Positions 52,466 through 63,493 of a DNA stretch of 64,000 nucleotides are shown here, piece after piece; the stretch's first letter is position 1, and each line of letters starts with the position of its first letter. This DNA comes from Brevundimonas guildfordensis. GTDB lineage: Bacteria; Pseudomonadota; Alphaproteobacteria; Caulobacterales; Caulobacteraceae. Location: the NCBI RefSeq assembly GCF_014836405.1, contig NZ_JACSQU010000002.1:1-64000 (forward strand). The letters are read 5' to 3'. A program made the translations under genes and the position numbers. Below the pieces are notes generated by a model, which saw only the letters and a program-made list of their open reading frames with translations, was not told where the DNA came from and did no database searches.

Positions 52466-53353
52466 ATGGACGCCCTGGCCCTGTCGGCGCCTCGCCGGGT
52501 CAGCGTGCCGATCGATAACCGCTGGGGCGCAGGCGAAATGGCCGTGCTGGACTACGGCGATCCCAAGCGGCCGGTCGACCTGATCTTCGTTCACGCCAAC
52601 GGCTTCAACGCCAGGGCCTACCACTCTTTGCTGCAGCCCCTATCAGGGGCGCTGCGCATCTGGGCCCCGGATCTGCGCGGTCACGGCCGCACGCGCCTGC
52701 CCGCCCACCCGGACGGCCGCCGCAGTTGGAAGGATCATCGCGACGACCTGGCCTGCCTGCTGGAGACGATTGACGGCCCGCCGGTCGCCCTGGCCGGCCA
52801 CTCCATCGGCGGGACCAGCGGCCTGCTGGCCGCCGCGCAGAAGCCGGACCGGGTCTCGCGCCTGTTGCTGCTGGATCCCGTCGTCTGGCGGCGCGAAATG
52901 GTGTGGGCGATGAACCTGCCGCTCGCCGGGCTGGTCTCGCGCCGCTTCCCCTTGGTCGCCAGCACCCTGCGCCGCCGCGCCCTGTTCGACAGTCGCGAGC
53001 AGGCGATGAGCGCCTATCGCGGACGCGGCGCCTTCAAGGGCTGGCCGGACATCATGCTGGCCGACTATCTGGCTGACGGTCTTGTCGAGACGGATCGCGG
53101 GCTGGAACTGGCCTGCCCGCCGGCGTGGGAAGCGTCCAACTATGCGGCCCAGGCGCACGATCCCTGGCGGGCCCTGGTGGGTTATCCGGGCGCCGTGCGC
53201 ATCCTCAAGGCCGAGGCCGGCTCCCTGTGCTACGTGTCGGCCTCGCCGCGGCGTCCGCACGTGGACGTCGAGACCGTCGCGGCCGGCGGGCATCTGTTCC
53301 CCATGACCCATGCCGAGGTCACGCGCGACGCCCTGCTGGACCTGGCGGTCTGA
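52466..53353 (+). CDS. alpha/beta-fold hydrolase
   Basis: 295 aa, cytoplasmic, no signal peptide. FVHANGFNARAY is the oxyanion loop, Ser in AGHSIGGTSG the nucleophile, and GGHLFPMTH holds the catalytic His. It resembles haloalkane dehalogenase/epoxide hydrolase-type folds in general, with no specific substrate evident. Downstream of zur with a 5-bp gap and 34 bp before the next gene. Confidence 0.87.
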   Translation: MDALALSAPRRVSVPIDNRWGAGEMAVLDYGDPKRPVDLIFVHANGFNARAYHSLLQPLSGALRIWAPDLRGHGRTRLPAHPDGRRSWKDHRDDLACLLETIDGPPVALAGHSIGGTSGLLAAAQKPDRVSRLLLLDPVVWRREMVWAMNLPLAGLVSRRFPLVASTLRRRALFDSREQAMSAYRGRGAFKGWPDIMLADYLADGLVETDRGLELACPPAWEASNYAAQAHDPWRALVGYPGAVRILKAEAGSLCYVSASPRRPHVDVETVAAGGHLFPMTHAEVTRDALLDLAV

Positions 53354-53387
53354 CAGCCGAGCCATTCGGTGCTAGGCCTTGGCGGCG

Positions 53388-54191
53388 ATGACCTCCGCCG
53401 CCCTGACCTCATCCTCTGACACGGACTGGCCGCGCCTTCTGCTGGGGGCGCTGATCGGCGCCGTGCTTGGCCTGTTGTTGCTGGGCGTGGTGCTGGCGGC
53501 GTGGTGGCTGGGCGTGGGGCGGCACGACCTGCAGCGCCTGACGGCGTCCCAAGAGCTGGAGGCGCGGCTGGAGCAGGCGGCGGGCGCCGCGGCCTTCGGC
53601 CTGACACCCGTCTATGTCTATGACCCGGGCGGCGCGGGGCGGGACTGGCTGGCGCAGACGGGTCCGTTGTGGGAGGCGCAGGGGCATGAGGTCCGCACCG
53701 TTCCTGTCGGGGCCGATGCCGCGCTGGAGAAGAATCTGGCCCGCCTGGCCCAACGCTGGGCCGAGCCGCCGCGTCGCCCGCTGATCCTGTGGCGCGAGGG
53801 CGAGGATCTGGTTCTGTGCCGTTGCGACAGCCCCCGCGCGCGAACCCAGGCGCGTCAGGCGCTAGAGATCGCGGCGCCTCAGACTGAAGCCGCGCCCAGC
53901 GCCTTGGCCGCGCCTTCGCCGCCGCGCCGACCGCGCCAGCCGCCTGCACCAAAATATCCGACGCTGGGACCGCCGCCGAAAGCTGAGACGAGGGCGCCGC
54001 CAGCCGCTGCCGCTCCAGCGTCGCCGGCGACCCCTGCGCCTCGACTGCCGGGCGACCCGATGCCTGCAGCTTCCGCACCGACGGACAGGGCGACGCCGGC
54101 TGCTACATCCCCGGCCCCCCGCCGCGAGCGTCAGGCGCGCCGTTCGGATCCGCCCGAAGCAAGGCGCGACGCCGACAGCCTGTTCTTCTAA
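53388..54191 (+). CDS. single-span membrane protein with proline-rich tail
   Basis: 267 aa of unknown family. A transmembrane helix at about residues 20-42 (LLLGALIGAVLGLLLLGVVLAAWWL), a folded-looking segment (about 50-160; YVYDPGGAGRDWL, PLILWREGEDLVLCRCDSP), then a disordered Pro/Ala/Arg tail of about 100 residues. ATG 53388 is preferred to the TTG at 53379. Convergent with the aminotransferase gene. Confidence 0.72.
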   Translation: MTSAALTSSSDTDWPRLLLGALIGAVLGLLLLGVVLAAWWLGVGRHDLQRLTASQELEARLEQAAGAAAFGLTPVYVYDPGGAGRDWLAQTGPLWEAQGHEVRTVPVGADAALEKNLARLAQRWAEPPRRPLILWREGEDLVLCRCDSPRARTQARQALEIAAPQTEAAPSALAAPSPPRRPRQPPAPKYPTLGPPPKAETRAPPAAAAPASPATPAPRLPGDPMPAASAPTDRATPAATSPAPRRERQARRSDPPEARRDADSLFF

Positions 54192-54195
54192 AGGC

Positions 54196-55359
54196 CTAGT
54201 CCAGCCGGGCGCAGGCGTGGATCAGCCGCTCAACGTCGTCCTGGCTCTGATACAGGCTGAAGCCGAAGCGGATCACGTCGTCGCGCACATCGGCGATGAC
54301 GTTCATCTCCTGCAGGGCCGCCTTCCAGCGCGGGCCGTCGTCGTGGCGCAGGGCCAGGAAGCGCGCGCGCGGCGCCTCGCCCTCGACGGGGTTCAGGATC
54401 CCGGCCTTTGACAGGCCGCCCGCTTCTCCGCCTTCGATCGCCGCCTGGAACCGCGCCTGAAGGCTGCGCGCGTGGTCGGCGATCACCGCTGTGGTGAGGC
54501 CGCGCTGGTCCAGCATCTGGCGAACGGCGTTGAAGCGGTAAAGGGCGCTGGCGTCGAAGGTGGCGCCCCAGAATCGGCCACCGTCGGTGCGGTACTGAAC
54601 CCCGCCGGGCGGGCCTTCCAGATGGCCGAACTCGGCGAACCAGCCGGTCACGACGGGGCGCGACCCGAAGCCGGGCGGGGCGTGCAGGAAGCAGGCGCCT
54701 TCGCCCGCCATGGCGTATTTATAGCCGCCCGCCAGATAGAAGATCTTGTCCGCCACGGCCGACAGGTCGGTCGGCGTCGCCATGAAGCCGTGGTAACCGT
54801 CCAAGACGACCCACGGCCCGGCAGGGTCAGCCAGGTCCGCCAGTTCGGCGATGCGGTCGAACAGGCCGCCAGTGCGGAAGAAGACCTGGCTGACGAAGAT
54901 CAGGTCATGTCCGCCCGCCTGCGCCGCCGCGACGAAACGCTCGGCGAAGGTCCCGAACGGAGCCAGGGGCACACGCGTGACGGCCGCCTGACCAGCCTCT
55001 TCCCAGCGTTCCGACTGGCGGCGGAAGGAGTGAAACTCGCCGTCGGTGGCCAGGATGCGCACCGGAGCCTTGTCGACCGCCGAGACGATGCGCAGCAGGA
55101 TGTCATGGGTGTTGGGCGCAAAGATCAGGCTGTCGGGCGAGGGCAGGCCTAGTTCGCGCGCGACGTGGCCCTGAGCCTCGGGGATGACCTCGCCGAAGAT
55201 CAGGTCCCATTTGCGATCAGCGAAACGGTTGGCCTCAGCCCAGGCCCGGACCTGGCCATCGAAGCTGGCGTCGGGCCACAGGTGGTGGCTGTGGGCGGCG
55301 AAATGCAGGCGTTCGGGGTCGAGGCCGAGCGCGCGCGAGAACAGGGGCTTGTAGTTCAT
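54196..55359 (-). CDS. class V aminotransferase (kynureninase-like fold)
   Basis: 387 aa PLP enzyme. HFAAHSHHLWPDASFDG at the N-terminus, VVLDGYHGFMATP with the PLP-binding Asp, and the Schiff-base lysine in YLAGGYKYAMAGEG are typical of a kynureninase-like subgroup of class V. No kynurenine-pathway genes are adjacent, so the substrate is open. Confidence 0.87.
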   Translation of the reverse strand: MNYKPLFSRALGLDPERLHFAAHSHHLWPDASFDGQVRAWAEANRFADRKWDLIFGEVIPEAQGHVARELGLPSPDSLIFAPNTHDILLRIVSAVDKAPVRILATDGEFHSFRRQSERWEEAGQAAVTRVPLAPFGTFAERFVAAAQAGGHDLIFVSQVFFRTGGLFDRIAELADLADPAGPWVVLDGYHGFMATPTDLSAVADKIFYLAGGYKYAMAGEGACFLHAPPGFGSRPVVTGWFAEFGHLEGPPGGVQYRTDGGRFWGATFDASALYRFNAVRQMLDQRGLTTAVIADHARSLQARFQAAIEGGEAGGLSKAGILNPVEGEAPRARFLALRHDDGPRWKAALQEMNVIADVRDDVIRFGFSLYQSQDDVERLIHACARLD

Positions 55360-55407
55360 GAGGGTACGCTAACCCGCATGAAGGGCGGCGTCACCGGCCA
55401 AAGAAAA

Positions 55408-55434
55408 AGGCGGGCCGCCTTCGCGAGCCCGCCT
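55408..55434 (-). terminator. rho-independent terminator of secA
   Basis: On the minus strand an 8-bp AGGCGGGC/GCCCGCCT stem around an 11-base loop is followed by TTTTTCTTT. It lies 9 bp after the secA stop. Confidence 0.85.
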
Positions 55435-55442
55435 GCATATTC

Positions 55443-58295
<2,853 letters not shown>

Positions 58296-58457
58296 GGGCG
58301 ATCCGGGTTAGGCGGTCGAGCGGCTGAAGGCTCTGAGAAAGACAGGTTTCGCCCGGTCGGGAGGCCGCGATCACGCCAGCCCCAGGCCTTCCCTGCAGTC
58401 AGGGCGCGCGAAGGGCCGCGCATACGATCGAAAATCCCTCGACTTGGGCGCAGGCGG

Positions 58458-58486
58458 GACTTAAGCACCGCCCTTACCCCTGTCAA
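58458..58486 (-). promoter_or_regulatory. housekeeping-type promoter for secA
   Basis: Minus strand TTGACA (58481-58486), then GCTTAAGT about 14 bp on, close to the Caulobacter sigma73 pattern (TTGACGS-N10-14-GCTANAWC). It would leave a leader of roughly 150 nt before the secA start at 58295. The rest of this 276-bp divergent gap shows no gene. Confidence 0.55.
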
Positions 58487-58571
58487 CGCGAGGGCCTTTT
58501 TAAGGCGGCGCCGCGCAGGCGCGAACGGTCGCCCCGGCGACCTGTCCCCAGACCCTTGCCCGGAGCGTCCG

Positions 58572-59495
58572 ATGCGAGCGCGGCGTCCCCTCACAAGCCT
58601 GTTTTTGGTCGCCGTCGTCGGGCTGGCGCTGGGCCTGTCCGCCTGCGGGCGGGGCGGCGACGAGGCCGCGCCGGAAAAGAACGACCGGGTGGTGGCCAAG
58701 GTCAACGACCGCGCCGTCTGGGCCTCGGACGTGCGGCGCGAGGCGGTGGCGCAAGGGCTGATTGGCGAGGACGATCCTCTCGATGTCTCCTCCGAACTGT
58801 TCCGCCGGGTGATGGACGAGGTGGTGGATCAGAAGCTTCTGGCCGCCGAGGCCGAGCGTCGCGGACTGGATTCCAGCCCGGCCGCCCAGCGTCGCCTGCA
58901 GGCCGTGCGCGAACGCATTTTGGGCGACATGCTGGTGGAGAAGGTGGTGTCCGGCGCCGTGTCCGAACAGGCGGTCGAACGCCTCTACGCCGAACAGCAG
59001 CGTCTGGCGCGCGCCACCGAGGAAATCCGCGTGCGGCTGATCCTGGCGCCGACCAGGGAACAGGCCGACGCCGTTCTGGGCGTCCTGGGGCAGGGGGCGG
59101 CCTTCGAGGCCGTGGCCGCTCAACGCTCCATCGACGACGCCACCCGCTACTCCGGCGGCGACCTGGGCTATTCGACGCTCGACGTCCTTCCCGGCGCCTA
59201 TGCGACCGCGCTGCAAGGCACGACGCCGGGCCAGGTCGTCGGCCCGATCCAGACCGAGACCGGCTGGGCCGTGCTGAAGGTCGAGGACCGCCGCGTCGAG
59301 ACGCCGCCGACGTTGGAGCAGGCCCGTCCCCAGATCGTCCGCTATCTGACCTATGAAGGCGTGCGCCAGTTGCTGGAGCAATTGCGCGGCAAGGCTGACG
59401 TCGAAATCACCCTGACCGACGCTCAGGCGGCGACGCCGGACGCGACTCTCGCCGATAAAGTCAAATTTTCTCCTGCCGCCGGAAACGCCACATGA
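58572..59495 (+). CDS. PpiC/parvulin-type peptidyl-prolyl isomerase lipoprotein
   Basis: 307 aa. A lipoprotein signal (LFLVAVVGLALGLSAC, lipobox LSAC), an N-terminal SurA_N-like helical region (VNDRAVWASDVRREAVAQG, DEVVDQKLLAAEAERRG) and a rotamase domain (about residues 150-245; GDLGYSTLDVLPGAYATALQGTTPGQVVGPIQTETGWAVLKVED). A periplasmic foldase for secreted or outer membrane proteins, fitting its place beside secA. The stop overlaps argJ by 4 bp. Confidence 0.9.
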   Translation: MRARRPLTSLFLVAVVGLALGLSACGRGGDEAAPEKNDRVVAKVNDRAVWASDVRREAVAQGLIGEDDPLDVSSELFRRVMDEVVDQKLLAAEAERRGLDSSPAAQRRLQAVRERILGDMLVEKVVSGAVSEQAVERLYAEQQRLARATEEIRVRLILAPTREQADAVLGVLGQGAAFEAVAAQRSIDDATRYSGGDLGYSTLDVLPGAYATALQGTTPGQVVGPIQTETGWAVLKVEDRRVETPPTLEQARPQIVRYLTYEGVRQLLEQLRGKADVEITLTDAQAATPDATLADKVKFSPAAGNAT

Positions 59496-60877
59496 GCCAG
59501 CCGCCCAAGTCCGCCTCGACCGGCAAGAAGATCGAAACCGTCATCGAGAAGGCTCTGGACCCCTTGGCCTCGGCTCTGAAACGCGCGGCCCAGTCGGCTG
59601 GAACGACGCCGGCGAAGGCTTCGGCGCCCGGCAAGCCGGGCCTGATGATCTCGCCGCTGGCCGTGCCCTTCCCGGCCATCGCGCCGATCGGCGGGGTCGA
59701 GATCGCGACCGCCCGCGCGGGCTTCTACAAGCATGAGCGCGACGACCTTGTGATCTTCCACTTTCCCGAAGGCGCATCGTGCGCGGGCGTCTTCACCCGG
59801 CACAAGGTCGGCTCGGCCCCGGTCGACTGGTGCAAGCGCCAGCTGGACGCCGACAAGGGCGGCGAAGAGGTTCGGGCGCTGATCGTCAACGCCGGTTGCG
59901 CCAACGCCTTCACCGGCAAGGCCGGCGCCGATGCGGCGCGTCACACGGCTTCGGAGTTCGCCAAACGCTTTGGCTGCCGACAGCGCGACGTCATGCTGGC
60001 CTCGACCGGGGTCATCGGCGTGGTGCTGGACGACAAGAAGATCACCGCCCGCCTCCCCGAGGTTCAGGCCGGTCTGAAAGCCGACAACTGGGCCAAGGCC
60101 GGTCTGGGCATCATGACGACGGACACCTTCCCCAAGGGCTCCTACGCCGAGTGCGAGATCGAGGGCGTCAAGGTGAAGATCGCCGGGATCGCCAAGGGCT
60201 CGGGCATGATCGCGCCCGATATGGCGACCATGCTGGCCTTCATCGTCACCGACGCCGATATCGCCCCGCCGGTGCTGAAGGCCCTGCTGAACCTGCACGT
60301 CCGCACCACCTTCAACTCGGTGACGGTGGACGGCGACACCTCGACCAACGACACGGCCCTGCTGTTCGCCACGGGCGCGTCGGGCGCGCCGCGCATCGGC
60401 CGCGTCGGCGACCGTCGCCTGAAGGACTTCTCGGCGGCGCTGGACGCCGTCATGCTCGATCTGGCTCACCAACTGGTCAAGGACGGCGAGGGCGCGACCA
60501 AGTTCGTCAAGGTGACCGTCGAAGGCGCAGCCAGCCCCGCCTCGGCGCGCAAACTGGCCAAGTCGATCGCCGACAGTCCGCTGGTCAAGACCGCCATCGC
60601 GGGCGAGGACGCCAATTGGGGCCGCATCGTCATGGCGGTGGGCAAGACGGAGGAGGCGGTGGACCGCGACCGCCTGGCCATCCGCTTCGGTCCCCACGTC
60701 GCCGCCGTCGACGGCGCCCCGTCGCCTGACTACGACGAGGCGGTCATGAGCGCCTATATGAAGAACGACGAGATCGACATCACCGTCCATGTCGGCTCGG
60801 GGCGGGCGTCGGCCACGGTGTGGACCTGCGACCTGACCAAACGCTACATCGAGATCAACGGGGACTACCGCTCGTGA
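59492..60877 (+). CDS. argJ: ornithine acetyltransferase / N-acetylglutamate synthase ArgJ
   Basis: 461 aa bifunctional arginine-cycle enzyme. The self-cleavage site is in KGSGMIAPDMATMLAF (cleaved before the Thr), and NTAxx-like NWGRIVMAVGK and VHVGSGRASATVWTCDL lie in the C-terminal half. It carries an N-terminal extension of about 55 residues, rich in Lys, Ala and Ser (residues 1-55), beyond the usual 400-odd residues. Translationally coupled to the foldase and to mutT. Confidence 0.95.
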   Translation: MSQPPKSASTGKKIETVIEKALDPLASALKRAAQSAGTTPAKASAPGKPGLMISPLAVPFPAIAPIGGVEIATARAGFYKHERDDLVIFHFPEGASCAGVFTRHKVGSAPVDWCKRQLDADKGGEEVRALIVNAGCANAFTGKAGADAARHTASEFAKRFGCRQRDVMLASTGVIGVVLDDKKITARLPEVQAGLKADNWAKAGLGIMTTDTFPKGSYAECEIEGVKVKIAGIAKGSGMIAPDMATMLAFIVTDADIAPPVLKALLNLHVRTTFNSVTVDGDTSTNDTALLFATGASGAPRIGRVGDRRLKDFSAALDAVMLDLAHQLVKDGEGATKFVKVTVEGAASPASARKLAKSIADSPLVKTAIAGEDANWGRIVMAVGKTEEAVDRDRLAIRFGPHVAAVDGAPSPDYDEAVMSAYMKNDEIDITVHVGSGRASATVWTCDLTKRYIEINGDYRS

Positions 60878-61290
60878 GCGAGACGCCTGCCGTTCCCACC
60901 GTCCTGGTCGTCGCCGTCGCCCTGATCGACCCAGACGGCCGGGTGCTGATCGCCAAGCGCCCCGAGGGCAAGCAGTTGGCGGGCCTGTGGGAATTCCCCG
61001 GTGGCAAGGTCGAGCCGGGCGAGCGGCCGGAAACGGCGCTGATCCGCGAGCTGAAGGAAGAACTGGGCATCGACGTGAAGGAGGCCTGCCTGGCCCCCTT
61101 CGTGTTTACCAGTCACGCTTACGAATCCTTTCACCTGTTGATGCCACTGTATCTGTGCCGGCGCTGGTCCGGCGTGGTCGAGGCGCGCGAGCATGCGGGC
61201 CTGGCCTGGGTGAAGCCCGACAAGCTGTCGGCCTATCCCATGCCGCCGGCCGATGAACCGCTGATCGCCTGGCTGCGCGATCTGCTCTGA
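60874..61290 (+). CDS. mutT: MutT-family Nudix hydrolase (8-oxo-dGTP diphosphatase)
   Basis: 138 aa. The Nudix box GGKVEPGERPETALIRELKEELGI (seen at about residues 38-61) contains all required Gly and Glu residues (GX5EX7REUXEEXGU). It starts at the GTG in the GTGA overlap with argJ. MutT clears 8-oxo-dGTP; other Nudix substrates are possible. Confidence 0.92.
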   Translation: MSETPAVPTVLVVAVALIDPDGRVLIAKRPEGKQLAGLWEFPGGKVEPGERPETALIRELKEELGIDVKEACLAPFVFTSHAYESFHLLMPLYLCRRWSGVVEAREHAGLAWVKPDKLSAYPMPPADEPLIAWLRDLL

Positions 61291-61317
61291 CGGGCCGACG
61301 ACAGGGGAGGGCCGGGC

Positions 61318-61494
61318 GTGAAGGGTTTCATCCACCAGCTGCTCCGCGATGAAGGGGGCGCCACCGCCATCGAATACGGCCTGATCTGCGCCTTGATCGG
61401 CATGGTGGTCCTGGCCGCGCTCGGGGCCTTCTCCGGGCGGATGGAGGCGGTCTACGGCAAGGTCAGCCAGTTCGTTCTCGTCGCCGGAGGCTGA
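61318..61494 (+). CDS. Flp/Fap-type (type IVb) pilin subunit
   Basis: 58 aa. MKGFIHQLLRDEGG is a short prepilin leader; cleavage after GG leaves ATAIEYGLICALIGMVVLAALGAF, the hydrophobic Flp helix with Glu5. A GTG start follows GGGGAGGG. No tad/cpa assembly genes are nearby, so it is an orphan pilin that would rely on machinery elsewhere. Located 27 bp after mutT and convergent with the methyltransferase gene. Confidence 0.88.
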   Translation: MKGFIHQLLRDEGGATAIEYGLICALIGMVVLAALGAFSGRMEAVYGKVSQFVLVAGG

Positions 61495-61497
61495 CGG

Positions 61498-62394
61498 TCA
61501 GCCCTCCTCGCCGGTCTGCTCTCTGACGCCCAGGGCATCGGCCAGCCGGGTCTTGGCCGAGCCGCGCTTGGCGGGCTTCTGCTGGCTCTCGTGCGGCGCC
61601 CATCCGGCCAGGTGAACCATCTCGAAGGTGGCGGGGATGCGCCCGTCGGCCTCGGCGTGACGCTCGGCGTAGAGCTGGGCCGCGCGGGCCAGCACGGCGC
61701 GGCTGAGCGGCCGGATCGGCCCGGCCAGCACGTTTGTCTCTCCCATCGCCCGCAGGTCGCGCATCAGGGCGAACGGATCGCCATAACGCACCGTCACCCG
61801 GTCCACGTCCGTCACTGGCAGGGCGAACCCGGCCCGTTGCAGCAGGGCCGCCCCGTCGAAGCCGTCGGCGAAGGGCGAGACGCGCGCCTGGGCGCCGCCG
61901 TTGACCTCCAGCTCCGCCTCGGTCAGCACCCCACGCAGTTCCTTCAGCGTCGCGGCGCCGAACAGGCTGGCGACGAACAGGCCGTCGGGCTTCAGCGCGC
62001 GCCTGATCTGGCTCAGCGCGCCGGGCAGGTCGTTGGCCCAGTGCAGGCCCAGCAGGTTGACGATCAGGTCGGCCGATCCGTCCTCAAGCCCCAGCGGGTC
62101 GGCGCCGGGCGCGGCGCGTTCGGCGGTCGAGCCGACGGCGCGGACCTCAGCCACCCGTTCGCGCGCCGGACTGTCGGCCAGGGCGCGGGCGAAGACGCCG
62201 GGATGGGGCGACAGGTCGACGGGCGTCTGAAACTCGCGCAGGATCACTTCCAGGCTGTTCACCGCATTTTCGGCGGCGCGCAGGTGCAGGAAGTCGGCGT
62301 CCGGGAAGCGGCGGGCGGCGCGGCTCAGGCGCACGGCGCGGCGGGCGGCGTCGAAGATGATCGGGGGACCGGAGGAGGGAGAGGGGGCGCTCAT
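61498..62394 (-). CDS. BioC/NDUFAF5-like SAM-dependent methyltransferase
   Basis: 298 aa. The methyltransferase core runs from about residue 30 to 230 (VNLLGLHWANDLPGALSQIRRALKPDGLFVASLFG is the acidic-loop to motif III region), and LQRAGFALPVTDVDRVTVRYGDPFALMRDLRAMGE matches the NDUFAF5/BioC family used in assembly-factor or biotin-related methylation. The glycine-rich SAM motif I is modified (PVDLSPHPGVFARAL). Its start codon shares CATG with the divergent comF start. Confidence 0.85.
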   Translation of the reverse strand: MSAPSPSSGPPIIFDAARRAVRLSRAARRFPDADFLHLRAAENAVNSLEVILREFQTPVDLSPHPGVFARALADSPARERVAEVRAVGSTAERAAPGADPLGLEDGSADLIVNLLGLHWANDLPGALSQIRRALKPDGLFVASLFGAATLKELRGVLTEAELEVNGGAQARVSPFADGFDGAALLQRAGFALPVTDVDRVTVRYGDPFALMRDLRAMGETNVLAGPIRPLSRAVLARAAQLYAERHAEADGRIPATFEMVHLAGWAPHESQQKPAKRGSAKTRLADALGVREQTGEEG

Positions 62395-63199
62395 GTCGGT
62401 TCAGGATGGGGGCTGGCGAGGTCGATTGAAAGGCGTCGGGGGGCCTTTAGCATCCGGCGCGCGCGATGCGGGTCGGGGCCTGCTGGATATTTTGCTGCCG
62501 CCCCTCGCTCACGACAGTCGGGAGGCGGCGGCGTCCGCCGGCCTTTCGCCCGACGCTTGGAGCCGGGTCGCCTTTCTGGAGGCGCCGGTCTGCGACGGCT
62601 GCGGAGCCGCGTTTGAATGCGACGGCGGCGACTTCGCGGCGGATCGGTGCGCCGCCTGCCTCTCCAGTCCTTACGCCTTCGGCCGGGCGCGGACGGCCTG
62701 CGTCTACGACGAGGCGTCGCGCGGGATCATCCTGAAGTTCAAGCATGGCGACCAGCAGCAGTTCGCGCCTCTGTTCGCCCGCTGGATCAGCCGTTCGGCC
62801 GCGCCCCTGATCGAGACGGCGGACGCCGTGGTCCCTGTGCCCCTGCATCGCGCCCGCCTGCTGTCGCGCCGCTTCAATCAGGCCGCTGAGATCGCCCGGC
62901 CGCTGGCCCGCGCGGCGCGCCTTGAGTACCTGCCCGACGCCCTGATCCGCGCCCTGCCGACCGCCAGCCAGGGCGGCAAGTCCGCGCGCGGGCGGCGGCT
63001 GAACGTCAAGGCGGCCTTCGCTGTGACCGAGGCCGGGCGGCGACGCATCAAGGGACGGCGCCTGCTTCTGGTCGACGACGTGCTGACGACGGGGGCCACC
63101 GCAGAGGCCTGCGCGCGGGTTTTGGTGGAGGCCGGAGCGCGCGCCGTGGACCTGGCCGTCATCGCAAGGGTGAAAAACGCGCGAGAACCGCCTAAATGA
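62393..63199 (+). CDS. comF: ComF-family amidophosphoribosyltransferase-like protein
   Basis: 268 aa. An N-terminal zinc cluster (CDGCGAAF and CAACLS pairs, about residues 66-95) is followed by a PRTase-like domain with LLVDDVLTTGATAEACARVL (PRPP loop) and DAVVPVPLHRARLLSRRFNQA. ComF proteins aid DNA uptake in competent bacteria. A GAGGGAG ribosome site precedes ATG 62393. The start codon overlaps the divergent methyltransferase start. Confidence 0.92.
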   Translation: MSVQDGGWRGRLKGVGGPLASGARDAGRGLLDILLPPLAHDSREAAASAGLSPDAWSRVAFLEAPVCDGCGAAFECDGGDFAADRCAACLSSPYAFGRARTACVYDEASRGIILKFKHGDQQQFAPLFARWISRSAAPLIETADAVVPVPLHRARLLSRRFNQAAEIARPLARAARLEYLPDALIRALPTASQGGKSARGRRLNVKAAFAVTEAGRRRIKGRRLLLVDDVLTTGATAEACARVLVEAGARAVDLAVIARVKNAREPPK

Positions 63200-63234
63200 A
63201 AGAGAACCTTCCCCTCAGCCTCTAGGAGTCTCCC

Positions 63235-63492
63235 TTGGCCGAAGTCGTTCTCTACACCAAACCCGGCTGCCCCTACTGCATCCGCGCCATGGCCCTGCTG
63301 GACAGCAAGGGCGCGGCCTATACCAACATCGTCGCCTCCAACGACCCCGAGAAGAAGGCCGAGATGGTCGAGCGCTCGGGCGGCGCCGCCACCTTCCCGC
63401 AGATCTTCATTGACGGAAAACACGTCGGCGGCTCGGACGACATCCACGCCCTGGACCGCAAGGGCGAGCTGGACGCCTTGCTGGCGGCCTGA
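63235..63492 (+). CDS. grxC: glutaredoxin 3
   Basis: 85 aa. Active site CPYC in YTKPGCPYCIRAMALL and GSH-binding TFPQIFIDGKHVGGSDD. The TTG start is supported by AGGAG 6 bp upstream and by the conserved N-terminus. It reduces disulfides using glutathione. 1 bp separates it from the next gene. Confidence 0.95.
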   Translation: MAEVVLYTKPGCPYCIRAMALLDSKGAAYTNIVASNDPEKKAEMVERSGGAATFPQIFIDGKHVGGSDDIHALDRKGELDALLAA

Positions 63493-63493
63493 C

